Positions 53,586 through 63,097 are shown, numbered from the stretch's first letter. The stretch: 64,000 nucleotides of DNA from Zoogloea sp021286885 (GCF_041915215.1 NZ_JAYSBV010000020.1), one strand, 5' to 3'. A program made the numbers and translations. Notes: generated from the sequence alone by a model not told the origin.

Positions 53586-54755
53586 ATGGAACTGGACGCC
53601 TTCCAAGACACCCTCCAGGATTACGACCTGGCCATTATTGGCGCCGGCCCGGTGGGCATGGCCCTGGCCCTCGCCCTCAAGGATTCGGGCCTGCGCATTG
53701 CCCTGCTGGATGGCCGCGCCCGGGGCGCCGCCCGCCAGGACCCCCGGGTACTCGCCCTGTCCTACGGCACCCGGCTGACCCTGGAACGCCTGGGGGTGTG
53801 GGACAAGATCTCCGCCACCCCCATCGCCAGCATCCACATTTCCCAGCAGGGCGGCCTCGGGCGCAGCCTGCTGGAAGCCACCGAGTACGGCCAGGATGCG
53901 CTGGGCTATGTGGCCTCCGCCGGCGCGGTATCTGCCGCCCTGGACGACGCCCTGCTCGCCGCCCGCATCCCCGTGCAGAACTACACCCTGGTGCACGACC
54001 TGAAGCCCGATGCAGACGGGATCACCATCAACCTCAACGATGGCCAGCCCCTGCGCGCCCGCCTCGCCGCCTGTGCCGAAGGTGCCGTGCAGACCAGCGA
54101 AAGCAATCCCCTGGTGGAGCACGATTACCAGCAACATGCGGTGATCTGCATCGCCACCCCGACCACGCCCCACGGGGGCCGGGCCTGGGAGCGCTTCACC
54201 CCCGACGGCCCCCTGGCCGTGCTGCCCTATGGCCAGGACTGCGCCATCGTGCACACCGCCAGCCCGGAACACGCCGATCAGCTGCTGGACGACCACGACC
54301 ACGCCTACCTGGGCCGCCTGCAACGCCACTTCGGCCAGCGCCTGCGCTTTAGCGCGGTGAGCGACCGGGCTCGATTCCCCCTGCTGCTGCGCTACCGCCC
54401 GAATCCGGTGGGGGCGCGCACCCTGTGGTTGGGGAATGCGGCCCAGACCCTGCACCCGGTGGCCGGCCAGGGCTTCAACCTGGCCCTGCGCGATGTGTGG
54501 GCCTGTGCCCAGACCCTGCTGCGCAACCCCGGTGATCCGGGGCAGGCCAGCACCCTGGCGGCCTACGCCCAGGCCCGCCAACTGGATCGCAGCGGCACCA
54601 TCCGCTTCACCGACGGGCTGGTACGGCTGTTCAGCAACAACAATCCGCTACTCAAACACGCCCGGGGCGCGGGGCTGCTGGCCCTGGATCTGCTGCCCGG
54701 ACCACGCCATTTCATCGCCAAACGGATGATGTTCGGGGCCCGCGCCTGGCCTTAA
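53586..54755 (+). CDS. ubiH: UbiH/COQ6-family FAD monooxygenase
   Basis: UbiH-family flavoprotein hydroxylases act on ubiquinone intermediates. The 389-residue protein has the N-terminal FAD Rossmann loop AIIGAGPVGMALALALKDSG, the middle DPRVLALSYGTRLTLERLG segment and the LWLGNAAQTLHPVAGQGFNLALRD FAD-binding motif. It follows pepP by 10 bp, the usual UbiH context, but UbiF/UbiI paralogues are similar, so the exact hydroxylation position is inferred from synteny. An inverted repeat follows. Confidence 0.88.
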   Translation: MELDAFQDTLQDYDLAIIGAGPVGMALALALKDSGLRIALLDGRARGAARQDPRVLALSYGTRLTLERLGVWDKISATPIASIHISQQGGLGRSLLEATEYGQDALGYVASAGAVSAALDDALLAARIPVQNYTLVHDLKPDADGITINLNDGQPLRARLAACAEGAVQTSESNPLVEHDYQQHAVICIATPTTPHGGRAWERFTPDGPLAVLPYGQDCAIVHTASPEHADQLLDDHDHAYLGRLQRHFGQRLRFSAVSDRARFPLLLRYRPNPVGARTLWLGNAAQTLHPVAGQGFNLALRDVWACAQTLLRNPGDPGQASTLAAYAQARQLDRSGTIRFTDGLVRLFSNNNPLLKHARGAGLLALDLLPGPRHFIAKRMMFGARAWP

Positions 54756-54765
54756 ACCCAGCCAA

Positions 54766-54814
54766 ACGCGGCAAAAGGCGTCTGATTTTTATCAAACACC
54801 CTCTTTTGCCGCGT
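54766..54814 (+). other. 12-bp perfect inverted repeat between ubiH and mgtE
   Basis: ACGCGGCAAAAG/CTTTTGCCGCGT with a 25-nt loop contains an inner TGAT-TTTT-ATCA hairpin. There is no T-run after it. It ends 95 bp before the mgtE start and could be a terminator of ubiH by other means or a leader element of mgtE. Confidence 0.55.
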
Positions 54815-54909
54815 AAAACCTGCTGTGTAGTCGCGGGATTTGCGCAAAGAACGTAGAATCCGCCCCCTTTCGCGCCCCCCGGCGCTCAGCCGTCCACGGG
54901 ACCTCCACC

Positions 54910-56352
54910 ATGGCCGAAGCCGACGATCTCCAGCAACACGACGACCTCGAACAGCACCTGCGCGAGGTTCAGCACCTGCTCGCCCGCCACAAGCTGGTGG
55001 AGAACCTGGTCCACCGCCAGGAGATGCCCCATCACGACCTAGTGGAAAACCTGGTCCACCGCCAGCACATCACCGCGCTGACCGAAAAGCTCGAAAGCCT
55101 CCACTCGGCGGACGTGGCCCACATCCTCGAAGCCCTGCCGGTGGACGAGCGCCTGTTCGTCTGGGATCTGGTCAAGGCCGAGCGGGACGGGGAAATCCTG
55201 CTGGAAGTGTCGGACGCGGTGCGGGAATCCCTGATCGAGTCCATGGACCCGGCTTCCCTGCGGGCCGCCGCCGAACAGCTGGACGCCGACGAACTGGCCG
55301 ACCTGGCCCCCGACCTGCCCCATGAGGTGATGGAGGCGGTGTATCAGGGCCTGGACCCGGAAGAGCGCGAACAGCTGCGGGCAGCCATGTCCTACCCGGA
55401 AGATTCGGTAGGCGCCCTGATGGATTTCGAAATGGCCACCGTGCGGGAAGACGTGACGCTGGAGGTGGTGTTGCGCTACCTGCGCCGCTTCGACGAACTC
55501 CCCGACCACACCGACCAGCTTTTTGTGGTGGATCGGGACGAGCACCTGCGCGGCGTGCTGCCCCTCAACCGGCTGCTGGTGAGTGACCCGGATCTGGAAG
55601 TGAGCGAGGTGATGCTCACCGACACCCTGACCCTGGAACCCTCCGACGAAGCCGAAACCGCCGCCCAGGCCTTCGAGCGCTACGACCTGGTCTCGGCCCC
55701 GGTGGTGGATTACCACCGCAAGCTGGTGGGCCGAGTGACGGTGGCGGCGGTGGTGGACTTCATCCGCGAAGAAACCGAGAGCGAACTGCTCAGCCAGGCC
55801 GGTCTGAAGGAAGGCGAAGACATTTTCGCCTCGGTCTGGGATTCGGTGAAGAACCGCTGGTCCTGGCTGGCCATCAATCTGGTGACGGCCTTTGTGGCGA
55901 GCCGGGTGATCGGCGCCTTTGAAGAATCCATCGAGCGCCTGGTGGCCCTCGCCACCCTGATGCCCATCGTGGCCGGAATCGGGGGCAACTCGGGCAACCA
56001 GACCATCACCATGATCGTACGCGGGATCGCCATGGGCCAGGTGCAGGACGACGCCCTCACCCGCCTGCTCAAAAAGGAAATGGGCGTGGCGCTGATTAAT
56101 GGCATCGTGTGGGGCAGCCTGCTGGGGGTGCTGGCCTGGTATCTGTACGGCAACGCCAAGCTGGGGCTGGTGATGACGGCAGCCATGACCCTCAACCTGC
56201 TACTGGCCGCCCTTGTGGGGGTCATGGCGCCCATGATCCGCCACCGCTTTGGCCAGGATCCGGCGGTGGGCTCCAGCGTCATCATCACCGCCGTGACCGA
56301 CTCGGGCGGCTTCTTCATCTTCCTCGGGCTGGCGACCCTGTTCCTGATGTAA
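54910..56352 (+). CDS. mgtE: Magnesium transporter MgtE
   Basis: MgtE is a magnesium channel gated by intracellular Mg2+. The 480-residue protein has an N-terminal superhelical domain (about 55-160), paired CBS domains (about 170-290, GRVTVAAVVDF) and five membrane helices (from about 318 to 480) with the pore segments MPIVAGIGGNSGNQT (about 353-367) and AVTDSGGFFIFLGLA. The first 52 residues contain a tandem 15-residue duplication. A TAGAAT -10-like hexamer lies upstream, and a 12-bp inverted repeat sits farther out. Confidence 0.93.
   Translation: MAEADDLQQHDDLEQHLREVQHLLARHKLVENLVHRQEMPHHDLVENLVHRQHITALTEKLESLHSADVAHILEALPVDERLFVWDLVKAERDGEILLEVSDAVRESLIESMDPASLRAAAEQLDADELADLAPDLPHEVMEAVYQGLDPEEREQLRAAMSYPEDSVGALMDFEMATVREDVTLEVVLRYLRRFDELPDHTDQLFVVDRDEHLRGVLPLNRLLVSDPDLEVSEVMLTDTLTLEPSDEAETAAQAFERYDLVSAPVVDYHRKLVGRVTVAAVVDFIREETESELLSQAGLKEGEDIFASVWDSVKNRWSWLAINLVTAFVASRVIGAFEESIERLVALATLMPIVAGIGGNSGNQTITMIVRGIAMGQVQDDALTRLLKKEMGVALINGIVWGSLLGVLAWYLYGNAKLGLVMTAAMTLNLLLAALVGVMAPMIRHRFGQDPAVGSSVIITAVTDSGGFFIFLGLATLFLM
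54988..55077 (+). repeat. mgtE: 45-bp tandem duplication in mgtE N-terminus
   Basis: LVENLVHRQ occurs at residues 29-37 and again at 44-52. The 27-bp cores (54994-55020 and 55039-55065) differ at two bases, and the period is exactly 45 bp, so the frame is kept. Confidence 0.85.
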
Positions 56353-56386
56353 GCCGCCGCTCTGCATCAATAGGCTGCCCAAAAGT

Positions 56387-56422
56387 AAAAAAGCCCCTGA
56401 GCCTCACGGCCAGGGGCTTTTT
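56387..56422. terminator. Bidirectional terminator between mgtE and hemL
   Basis: AAAAAGCCCCTG pairs with CAGGGGCTTTTT across an 11-nt loop, with A- and T-tracts for both convergent genes. Confidence 0.93.
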
Positions 56423-56448
56423 GCTCGCGCTGACCCAGCGCGCCGAAC

Positions 56449-57732
56449 TCAGGCCTGGGCGGCGAACCAGGCGTCGGCGGCAGCGATGGTGCTGGCGATG
56501 TCGGCCTCGGTGTGGGCGGCAGACACGAAGCCCGCTTCAAAGGCCGACGGGGCAAAGTAATGGCCCGCATCCAGCATGGCGTGGAAGAAGCGGTTGAAGG
56601 TTTCCCGGTCGGAAGCCATCACCTCGGCGTAGTTGGCAGGCACCTGGTCGGCAAAGTAGAGGCCGAACATACCGCCCACGCCATCGGCCACAAAGCGCAC
56701 ACCCCGGGCCTGGGCGGCTGCGTTCAGGCCATCCACCAGTTGGGAGGTGCGGGCGGCCAGGGTGTCGTAGAAGCCCGGGCGGGAGATCTGGCGCAGGCTG
56801 ACGAGGCCGGCGGCCACCGCCACCGGGCTGCCGGAAAGGGTGCCGGCCTGATACACGGTGCCCAGGGGGGCGATCTTTTCCATGATGTCGCGGCGACCAC
56901 CAAAGGCGCCCACCGGCATCCCGCCACCAATCACCTTGCCCAGGGTGGTGAGGTCGGGGGTGATGCCGTACAGCCCCTGGACGCCCTGGGGGCCAACCCG
57001 GAAGCCGGTCATCACTTCGTCGTAGATCAGCACGGTGCCGTACTCGGTACACAGGCGGCGCAGCAGGTGCATGTATTCGGCGGAGGGGCGCACCAGGTTC
57101 ATGTTGCCGGCGATGGGCTCGATAATCACGCAGGCAATCTCGTGGCCCCGGGCCTTGAAGCATTCTTCGAGCTTTTCGGGGCTGTTGTAGTCGAGCACCA
57201 GGGTGTGCTTGGCAAAGTCTTCGGGCACACCGCCGGAAGACGGGTTGCCGAAGGTCAGCAGACCGGAGCCGGCTTTCACCAGCAGGCTGTCGGCGTGGCC
57301 GTGGTAGCAGCCTTCAAACTTGACGATGGCGTCGCGGCCAGTAAAGCCCCGGGCGAGGCGGATCGCGCTCATGGTGGCTTCGGTGCCGGAGGACACCAGC
57401 CGCACCATTTCCAGGCTGGGGAGAAGCTGGCACAGCAGCTCGGCCATTTCGATTTCGCGTTCGGTGGGCGCACCGAAGGACAGGCCATCCAGCGCGGCCT
57501 CGCGCACGGCTTCGACCACCAGCGGGTCGGCATGGCCCAGAATCGCGGGGCCCCAGGAGCCCACGTAGTCCAGATACTCTTTGTTGTCTGCATCCCACAC
57601 CCGGGCGCCCAGGGCTTTCTTGAGGAAACGCGGGGTGCCACCCACCGAGCGGAAGGCCCGCACCGGAGAATTGACCCCACCGGGGATGGTGCGCTGGGCG
57701 CGGACAAACAGCTCTTCGTTACGACTCGTCAT
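56449..57732 (-). CDS. hemL: Glutamate-1-semialdehyde 2,1-aminomutase
   Basis: HemL makes 5-aminolevulinate in the C5 tetrapyrrole pathway. The 427-residue class III aminotransferase starts MTSRNEELFVRAQRTIPGG, then NSPVRAF, YDEVMTGFR and TTLGKVIGGGMPVGAFGG with the PLP lysine. ATG at 57732 fits the family N-terminus; longer readings overlap thiE. It is last in the thiD-thiE-hemL run. Confidence 0.96.
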   Translation of the reverse strand: MTSRNEELFVRAQRTIPGGVNSPVRAFRSVGGTPRFLKKALGARVWDADNKEYLDYVGSWGPAILGHADPLVVEAVREAALDGLSFGAPTEREIEMAELLCQLLPSLEMVRLVSSGTEATMSAIRLARGFTGRDAIVKFEGCYHGHADSLLVKAGSGLLTFGNPSSGGVPEDFAKHTLVLDYNSPEKLEECFKARGHEIACVIIEPIAGNMNLVRPSAEYMHLLRRLCTEYGTVLIYDEVMTGFRVGPQGVQGLYGITPDLTTLGKVIGGGMPVGAFGGRRDIMEKIAPLGTVYQAGTLSGSPVAVAAGLVSLRQISRPGFYDTLAARTSQLVDGLNAAAQARGVRFVADGVGGMFGLYFADQVPANYAEVMASDRETFNRFFHAMLDAGHYFAPSAFEAGFVSAAHTEADIASTIAAADAWFAAQA

Positions 57733-57751
57733 TGCGGGAATTCCTGGAGGT

Positions 57752-58366
57752 TCAGTCAAACAGCCCGGCGTAGGCCGTGGCACGGGCCACCGGATCGGCG
57801 GCCTGGAAAACATCGGAGATCACAGCCAGCAGATCCGCCCCCGCTGCCACCACGGGCGCGGCATTGTCGAGGGTGATCCCGCCAATGGCAGCCACCGGCA
57901 GGCCAAAGCGGCGCTGGGCCTCGCCCAGCATCGCCAGCGGAGCCCGGGGTGCCTGGGGCTTGGTGGAAGAAGGATACACCGCGCCGAAGGCCAGGTAATC
58001 CACCCCGGCGGCGGCCCCCAGCTCGGCCCGGGGCCATTCGCCGTAGCAGCTCACACCCAGGATGCGCCCGGTGCCCAGGGCTGCCCGGGCAGCCGCCAGA
58101 TCACCGTCATCACGCCCCAGATGGGCCCCATCAGCCCCCAGGGCCAGGGCCAGAGCCAGGTCGTCATTAATGATGAGGGGCACACCCGCGCTACGGCAGC
58201 GGGCCAGCAGGGCGGTCGCCTGGGTGCGGCGCAGGGCCCCATCGGCCAGTTTGTTGCGGTATTGAATCAGGGCCGGACGGGTAGCCAGCAGGGGTTCCAC
58301 CTGGTCGAGCAGGCGGTTCGTGTCCACCTCATCGGGGGTCACGAGATAAAGACCACGCAGTTTCAT
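57752..58366 (-). CDS. thiE: Thiamine-phosphate synthase
   Basis: ThiE joins hydroxymethylpyrimidine diphosphate and the thiazole phosphate. The 204-residue TIM barrel has LYLVTPDE near the start, IQYRNKLADG (pyrophosphate site), VPLIINDDLALALALGADGAHLGRDD and the final GGITLDNAAPVVAAGADLLAVIS. It sits between thiD (12 bp) and hemL (19 bp). Confidence 0.95.
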   Translation of the reverse strand: MKLRGLYLVTPDEVDTNRLLDQVEPLLATRPALIQYRNKLADGALRRTQATALLARCRSAGVPLIINDDLALALALGADGAHLGRDDGDLAAARAALGTGRILGVSCYGEWPRAELGAAAGVDYLAFGAVYPSSTKPQAPRAPLAMLGEAQRRFGLPVAAIGGITLDNAAPVVAAGADLLAVISDVFQAADPVARATAYAGLFD

Positions 58367-58378
58367 GGCAGGGGCAGA

Positions 58379-59227
58379 TCAGGTTTGGGCGGTATCGTCC
58401 GGATTCTGGGCCCGAGCCCAGAAGAAACGGTCGGGGATGTATTGTCCCATACCCGGCCGGAAGCCGGCAGCCAGGGTCTGCCAGGTGTAGCGCTGGGCTT
58501 CCCGAGTGGCATCGGGCAGGCTCAGGCCATGGGCCAGAGCCGCCGCCAGGGCTGAAGCCAGCGTGCAGCCCGAACCATGATAGCTACCCGGCAAGCGCTC
58601 CCAGGCGTCGGCGCACAGCACCCCTTCGCGCCCGTAAAGCGTGTTGACCACCTGGGGCGTCTGCTCGTGGGAGCCCGTCACCAGCACGGATTCACACCCC
58701 AGATCGATCAGGCGGCGCGCGCAATCGGCCAGGGGCAGGTCATCCACATCCTCCCGGTGCCGGGCTGCCAGCCGGCGAGCCTCCATGGAGTTGGGGGTGA
58801 GCACCGTAACCTGGGGCAGCAGCAGCTCGCGCATCAACTCAAGCATCTCGTCGGAGGTGAATTCATCTCCCCGCCCCGATGCCAGCACCGGATCAAGCAC
58901 CACCGGCACATGGGGATAGTCGGAGATGATCTCGGCAATCGTGGCCAGATTCGCCCCGCTGCCCAGCACACCCAATTTGAATGCAGCCACTGGCATATCC
59001 TCCAGCACCGCCCGGGCCTGCTCACCCACGAAGTCGGCATCCACGCAGAGGACGTCCTCCACCCCGGCAGTATCCTGCACGGTGAGGGCCGTAATCACGC
59101 TCAGGGCGTGGCACCCCATCCCCGAAAGCGTCATGATGTCGGCTTGCATGCCGGCCCCGCCGGTGGGGTCGGAAGCCGAGAAAACGAGAACCAGGGGAGG
59201 CGTTGGGCTTGCTTGCTTTATGCTCAT
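58379..59227 (-). CDS. thiD: Hydroxymethylpyrimidine/phosphomethylpyrimidine kinase
   Basis: ThiD phosphorylates HMP and HMP-phosphate. The 282-residue ribokinase-fold protein has VFSASDPTGGAGMQADIMTLSGMGCH (substrate loop), LDPVLASGRG, TPNSMEARRL and DAWERLPGSYHGSGCTLASALAAALAHG with the anion-hole GSGCT. The start is uncertain: ATG 59227 lacks a strong site and GTG 59245 would add six residues. A TAGAAT -10-like hexamer on the minus strand lies at 59288-59293. Confidence 0.93.
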   Translation of the reverse strand: MSIKQASPTPPLVLVFSASDPTGGAGMQADIMTLSGMGCHALSVITALTVQDTAGVEDVLCVDADFVGEQARAVLEDMPVAAFKLGVLGSGANLATIAEIISDYPHVPVVLDPVLASGRGDEFTSDEMLELMRELLLPQVTVLTPNSMEARRLAARHREDVDDLPLADCARRLIDLGCESVLVTGSHEQTPQVVNTLYGREGVLCADAWERLPGSYHGSGCTLASALAAALAHGLSLPDATREAQRYTWQTLAAGFRPGMGQYIPDRFFWARAQNPDDTAQT

Positions 59228-59549
59228 TAGAGAAAAGGAGTGCACACAATTTTCATCGTGTCTGCGCTAACATTCGCGATCCGGGCGATTCTAGCCGAAA
59301 TCGTCGCACAGCATCCAAATGGCAAACCTCCGCGCGCAACCCGAATGGGTCTGCCCATGCCGTGCTCCCCAAAAGAGCAAGGGCACCGGGGGGCAAAATC
59401 ACACAAGGATGTACGAAACCGGGTCTGACAGGGCGTGCAGTCTGAGCGAACAGCCGCCAGATGCTGCGCTCCCGAGATGAAAAGGCTTCCATTCAGCAGC
59501 GCGACGATGCAATATCGCCACAGGTGCAGTTCAGTTTCAGGGGGTGAAG
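59228..59549. other. Divergent thiD/pilG control region, no gene seen
   Basis: About 320 bp separate thiD and pilG. The minus-strand TAGAAT hexamer at 59288-59293 probably serves thiD. I see no TPP riboswitch motifs, no small gene with a convincing start and no strong plus-strand promoter, although the pil operon promoter must lie here or in read-through. Confidence 0.5.
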
Positions 59550-59948
59550 GTGGATTTACGCGGAATAAAAGTCATGGTCATCGACGACAGCAACACCATC
59601 CGTCGCAGTGCCGAGATCTTTCTCGGGCAGGCCGGGTGCGAAGTCTTGCTGGCCGAAGACGGTTTTGACGCCCTCGCCAAGATCACCGACCACGAACCTG
59701 ATGTCATCTTCGTCGACATCATGATGCCCCGCCTGGACGGCTATCAGACCTGTAGTCTCATCAAGAAGAACCCACGCCTGAAATCCACCCCCGTCATCAT
59801 GCTGTCCTCCAAGGATGGTCTGTTCGACCGGGCCCGGGGGCGTCTTGCCGGTTCCGACGAATACCTGACCAAACCTTTCACCAAGGACAGCCTGCTGCGC
59901 TCCGTGGCAACTTACGCCCTGGGGCGGCCGGCTTCCGCCAACGACTGA
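59550..59948 (+). CDS. pilG: Twitching-motility response regulator PilG
   Basis: PilG is a stand-alone receiver of the Pil-Chp system, promoting PilB-driven pilus extension. The 132-residue CheY-like protein has the acidic pair in VIDDSNTIRR, the phospho-acceptor Asp56 (DVIFVDIMMP) and YLTKPF with the conserved Lys. GTG at 59550 was chosen because GGGG lies five bases before it and it gives the usual MDLRGIKV start; GTG 59544 is the alternative. Confidence 0.93.
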   Translation: MDLRGIKVMVIDDSNTIRRSAEIFLGQAGCEVLLAEDGFDALAKITDHEPDVIFVDIMMPRLDGYQTCSLIKKNPRLKSTPVIMLSSKDGLFDRARGRLAGSDEYLTKPFTKDSLLRSVATYALGRPASAND

Positions 59949-59967
59949 CCTGTAGAGAAGCACTGCC

Positions 59968-60336
59968 ATGCCGATCAAGAAAATCCTCGTTGTAGACGAC
60001 TCCCCCACCGAACGCCTGGCCCTCTCCGAGCTGCTGGTGAAGAACGGCTATCAGGTCGTCACCGCCGAAAACGGTGACGAAGCGGTGGCCAAGAGCAAGC
60101 AGGAAATGCCCGACCTCATCCTGATGGATGTGGTCATGCCCGGCACCAACGGCTACCAGGCCACCCGTGCGATTTCCCGGGAACCGTCCACCATTAACAT
60201 CCCTGTCATCATCTGTACCAGCAAGAGCCTGGAAACCGACAAGATCTGGGGCATGCGCCAGGGCGCCCATGACTACATGGTCAAGCCGCTGGACCACGCA
60301 GTTCTGCTCGACAAGATCAAGGCTCTCAACAGCTGA
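59968..60336 (+). CDS. pilH: Twitching-motility response regulator PilH
   Basis: PilH is the second receiver of Pil-Chp, acting mainly as a phosphate sink and promoting retraction. The 122-residue protein has VVDDSPTERLAL, phospho-acceptor Asp54 (LILMDVVMPGTNGYQ) and VKPLDHAVLLDKI. GTAGAGA precedes the ATG. It follows pilG by 19 bp. Confidence 0.94.
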   Translation: MPIKKILVVDDSPTERLALSELLVKNGYQVVTAENGDEAVAKSKQEMPDLILMDVVMPGTNGYQATRAISREPSTINIPVIICTSKSLETDKIWGMRQGAHDYMVKPLDHAVLLDKIKALNS

Positions 60337-60345
60337 CATACCCCC

Positions 60346-60861
60346 ATGGCCAAGCGCATCAGCCTCCACGAATTCCAGGCCGGACTGGCCCGGCGCCTCT
60401 CCGAAGCACGGGACACCCGGGCCTCGGCCCTGCTGGGCATCCAGGCCGGCAACCGCAACTGGCTGCTGGACCTCACCGAAACCGGCGAAATCCTCGCTGT
60501 TCCGACCCTCGCTCCAGTTCCCCTGACCCGCTCCTGGTTCCGGGGACTGGCCAGCGTCCGGGGCAACCTGTTCGGGGTGGTTGATTTTGCGGCCTTCCAT
60601 GGGGAGCCCCCGATCTCCACCAGTGGCCACGCCCGTCTGCTGCTGATCGGGGCCAAACACGGCCTCAACAGTGCCCTGCTGGTCAGTCGGGCCCTGGGTC
60701 TGCGCTCTGCAGAAGACTTTGAACCCGTAGCCCAGCCCACCGACCCGGACATGCCCTGGATCGGTGAACAGGTTCAAGACCCCCACGGCAACCGCTGGAC
60801 CCGTCTGAACGTGACCAGCCTGCTGACTCACTCGCGTTTCCTGAACGCCGCTCAAACATGA
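60346..60861 (+). CDS. pilI: CheW-like adaptor PilI
   Basis: PilI couples the receptor PilJ to the kinase ChpA. The 171-residue CheW-fold protein shows the two beta-barrel lobes with GNLFGVVDFAAFHG and a final LNVTSLLTHSRFLN strand. It lies 9 bp after pilH, in canonical order. Confidence 0.9.
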   Translation: MAKRISLHEFQAGLARRLSEARDTRASALLGIQAGNRNWLLDLTETGEILAVPTLAPVPLTRSWFRGLASVRGNLFGVVDFAAFHGEPPISTSGHARLLLIGAKHGLNSALLVSRALGLRSAEDFEPVAQPTDPDMPWIGEQVQDPHGNRWTRLNVTSLLTHSRFLNAAQT

Positions 60862-60907
60862 ACACCTACTCGGGAGGAGCAGCAGGCATCACCTGCTGAA
60901 ATACAAC

Positions 60908-63037
60908 ATGGTCTTCAAGCTACCCGGACTCTCGCTGGGCTCCAGCAAATCTGCCGCCAACCCCAACACCGTAGACGTCCCCCTCCAGGCCAGTGACGAA
61001 AGCGCCGCCAAGGCCGCCCTGCCCTTTTTGGCGGGCAAGACCTCGGCCGAGCAACTGCGTCTGCTGCGGGTGCCGTTCGTGGTCTTCGCAGCCCTCACCG
61101 CCGGCTTCGTGCTGTATCAGATTCGGGTGAGTGCCTTCGGCACCGCCTACGTGACCGCCGGCGGCCAGATGCGCACCCTATCCCAGCAGCTCGCCAAAGC
61201 CAGCCAGCTGGCACTGCAAGGTGAAAGCGGCGCCTTCGCCGAACTGAAGCAGAGCCGGGAGCAGTTCAACACCCTGCTCGACGCCGTGACCAACGGTGGC
61301 GATGTGGCCGGCACCAGCGTTCCGGGCGGCAGCTCCGCCGTTACCGAGCAACTCGCCGCCGTGGCCGAGCTGTGGGCCAAGAGCGACAAGGACGCAGCCA
61401 GCCTGATCAACCAGGAAAAGAACCTGGGTGGTCTGAGCAAGGCGGTGAACACCATCAATACCAAGAACCCCCACCTGCTCGAACTCACCGAACAGGTTGC
61501 CGCCCTCAAGCTGCAGGGGGGTGCCTCCGCCCGGGAAATCGCCACCGCCAACCAGGTGGTGATGCTGACCCAGCGGATCGCAAAGAACGCGAACGCACTG
61601 CTGGTGGCCAACGCCATCGACCCGGAAGTGGCCTTCCTGCTGGGCAAGGACACCAACACCTTCCGAGAGCTGCTTGAGCAACTCTCCAAGATGACCGCCG
61701 ACAACACCGACGCCAAGGCCAAGCTCAACGAGCTGGACGAAGTGGCCAAGGACAACCTGGCGGCCGTAAGCGCGATTCTGAGCAACATCCAGCTGCTGGT
61801 GCAGGCCAAGCAGGCCGCCAACCACATCTTCCAGGATTCCGGCCCCCTGCTGGAAAAGACCTCCGCCCTGACCGAAGGCTATGCCGACGCTTACGGCGGC
61901 TTCTTCACCTGGGTCAGCTTCGCGATCATGGCCAGTGCCGGCCTGAGCATCGCCTGTCTGGTGCTGATGGCCAAGATCTACAACGATGACATCGCCCGTC
62001 GTCGTCACTCTGCCGAACGCATGCGGGAAGCAGCAGAAACCGAACGGAACAGCACCCAACAGGCCATTCTGCGGCTGATGAACGAGATGGGCGACTTGGC
62101 CGACGGTGACTTGACCGTACGCGCCAGCGTGACCGAGGACATCACCGGCGCCATTGCCGACTCGGTGAACTACACCATTGAAGAACTCTCCGTGCTGGTA
62201 CGCCGGATTAACGATGCGGCAACCCGCGTGACCGCCGCCACCGAATCCGCCCAACAGACCTCCGAAGAACTGCTCGCCGCCACCGAGCGTCAGGCCCAGG
62301 AGCTGAAGGTTGCGGAAGAAACCGCTCAGACCATGGCCCGCTCCATGACCGACGCATCCGAAGGCGCTCTGCAGTCCGCCCAGGTGGCCCGTCGCGCCCT
62401 GGAAGCCGCCCAGAAGGGTACGACTGCGGTGGCCAACACCATCAAGGGCATGAACGACATCCGCGAGAAGATCCAGGAAACCTCCAAGCGGATCAAGCGG
62501 CTGGGCGAATCGTCCCAGGAGATCGGTGAAATCGTGGAACTGATTTCCGACATTACCGAACAGACCAACGTGCTGGCCCTGAACGCTGCCATCCAGGCAG
62601 CCTCCGCAGGTGAAGCAGGTCGGGGCTTCTCGGTGGTTGCGGAAGAAGTGCAGCGCCTCGCAGAACGTTCCGCCGAAGCGACCAAGCAGATCGGTGCGAT
62701 TGTGAAGACCATTCAGACCGACACCGGCGATGCCGTGGCCGCTATGGAAAACGCCACCCGCGACGTGGTGGACGGGGCCCAGCTGTCCGAAGCCGCAGGT
62801 CAGGAACTGGCCGAGATTGAGCGCGTTTCTGCCGAAACCGCCGAGCTGATTGAGCGAATCTCCGAAAGTACCCAGGTTCAGGCGGGCGCCGCATCCAAGG
62901 TGGCAGAAACCATGAAGAACATTCTGGAAATCACCGACCGTACCACGGTGGGTACCCAGAAGACGGCTGTGTCGATTGGCGAACTGGCCGACCTCGCAGT
63001 GGAACTCAAGGGTTCGGTGTCGGGCTTCAAGGTCTAA
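60908..63037 (+). CDS. pilJ: Methyl-accepting chemotaxis protein PilJ
   Basis: PilJ is the transmembrane receptor of Pil-Chp, thought to sense mechanical or pilin signals. The 709-residue protein has membrane helices at about 55-74 (VPFVVFAALTAGFVLYQI) and about 333-357 (FFTWVSFAIMASAGLSIACLVL), with a periplasmic helical region between, a HAMP-like segment and a cytoplasmic coiled coil with the signalling hairpin tip EQTNVLALNAAIQAASAGEAG (about 553-573). It is separated from pilI by 46 bp. Confidence 0.94.
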   Translation: MVFKLPGLSLGSSKSAANPNTVDVPLQASDESAAKAALPFLAGKTSAEQLRLLRVPFVVFAALTAGFVLYQIRVSAFGTAYVTAGGQMRTLSQQLAKASQLALQGESGAFAELKQSREQFNTLLDAVTNGGDVAGTSVPGGSSAVTEQLAAVAELWAKSDKDAASLINQEKNLGGLSKAVNTINTKNPHLLELTEQVAALKLQGGASAREIATANQVVMLTQRIAKNANALLVANAIDPEVAFLLGKDTNTFRELLEQLSKMTADNTDAKAKLNELDEVAKDNLAAVSAILSNIQLLVQAKQAANHIFQDSGPLLEKTSALTEGYADAYGGFFTWVSFAIMASAGLSIACLVLMAKIYNDDIARRRHSAERMREAAETERNSTQQAILRLMNEMGDLADGDLTVRASVTEDITGAIADSVNYTIEELSVLVRRINDAATRVTAATESAQQTSEELLAATERQAQELKVAEETAQTMARSMTDASEGALQSAQVARRALEAAQKGTTAVANTIKGMNDIREKIQETSKRIKRLGESSQEIGEIVELISDITEQTNVLALNAAIQAASAGEAGRGFSVVAEEVQRLAERSAEATKQIGAIVKTIQTDTGDAVAAMENATRDVVDGAQLSEAAGQELAEIERVSAETAELIERISESTQVQAGAASKVAETMKNILEITDRTTVGTQKTAVSIGELADLAVELKGSVSGFKV

Positions 63038-63097
63038 CCAGACCCCCGCCCTTCAGCACGACCCAGATCAGGAACGGACGCAGTCCAAGAACCATCG

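Noticed and set aside
59246..59543. TPP riboswitch upstream of thiD
   Set aside because: No CTGAGA or ACCTGA-type thi-box elements are seen on the minus strand.
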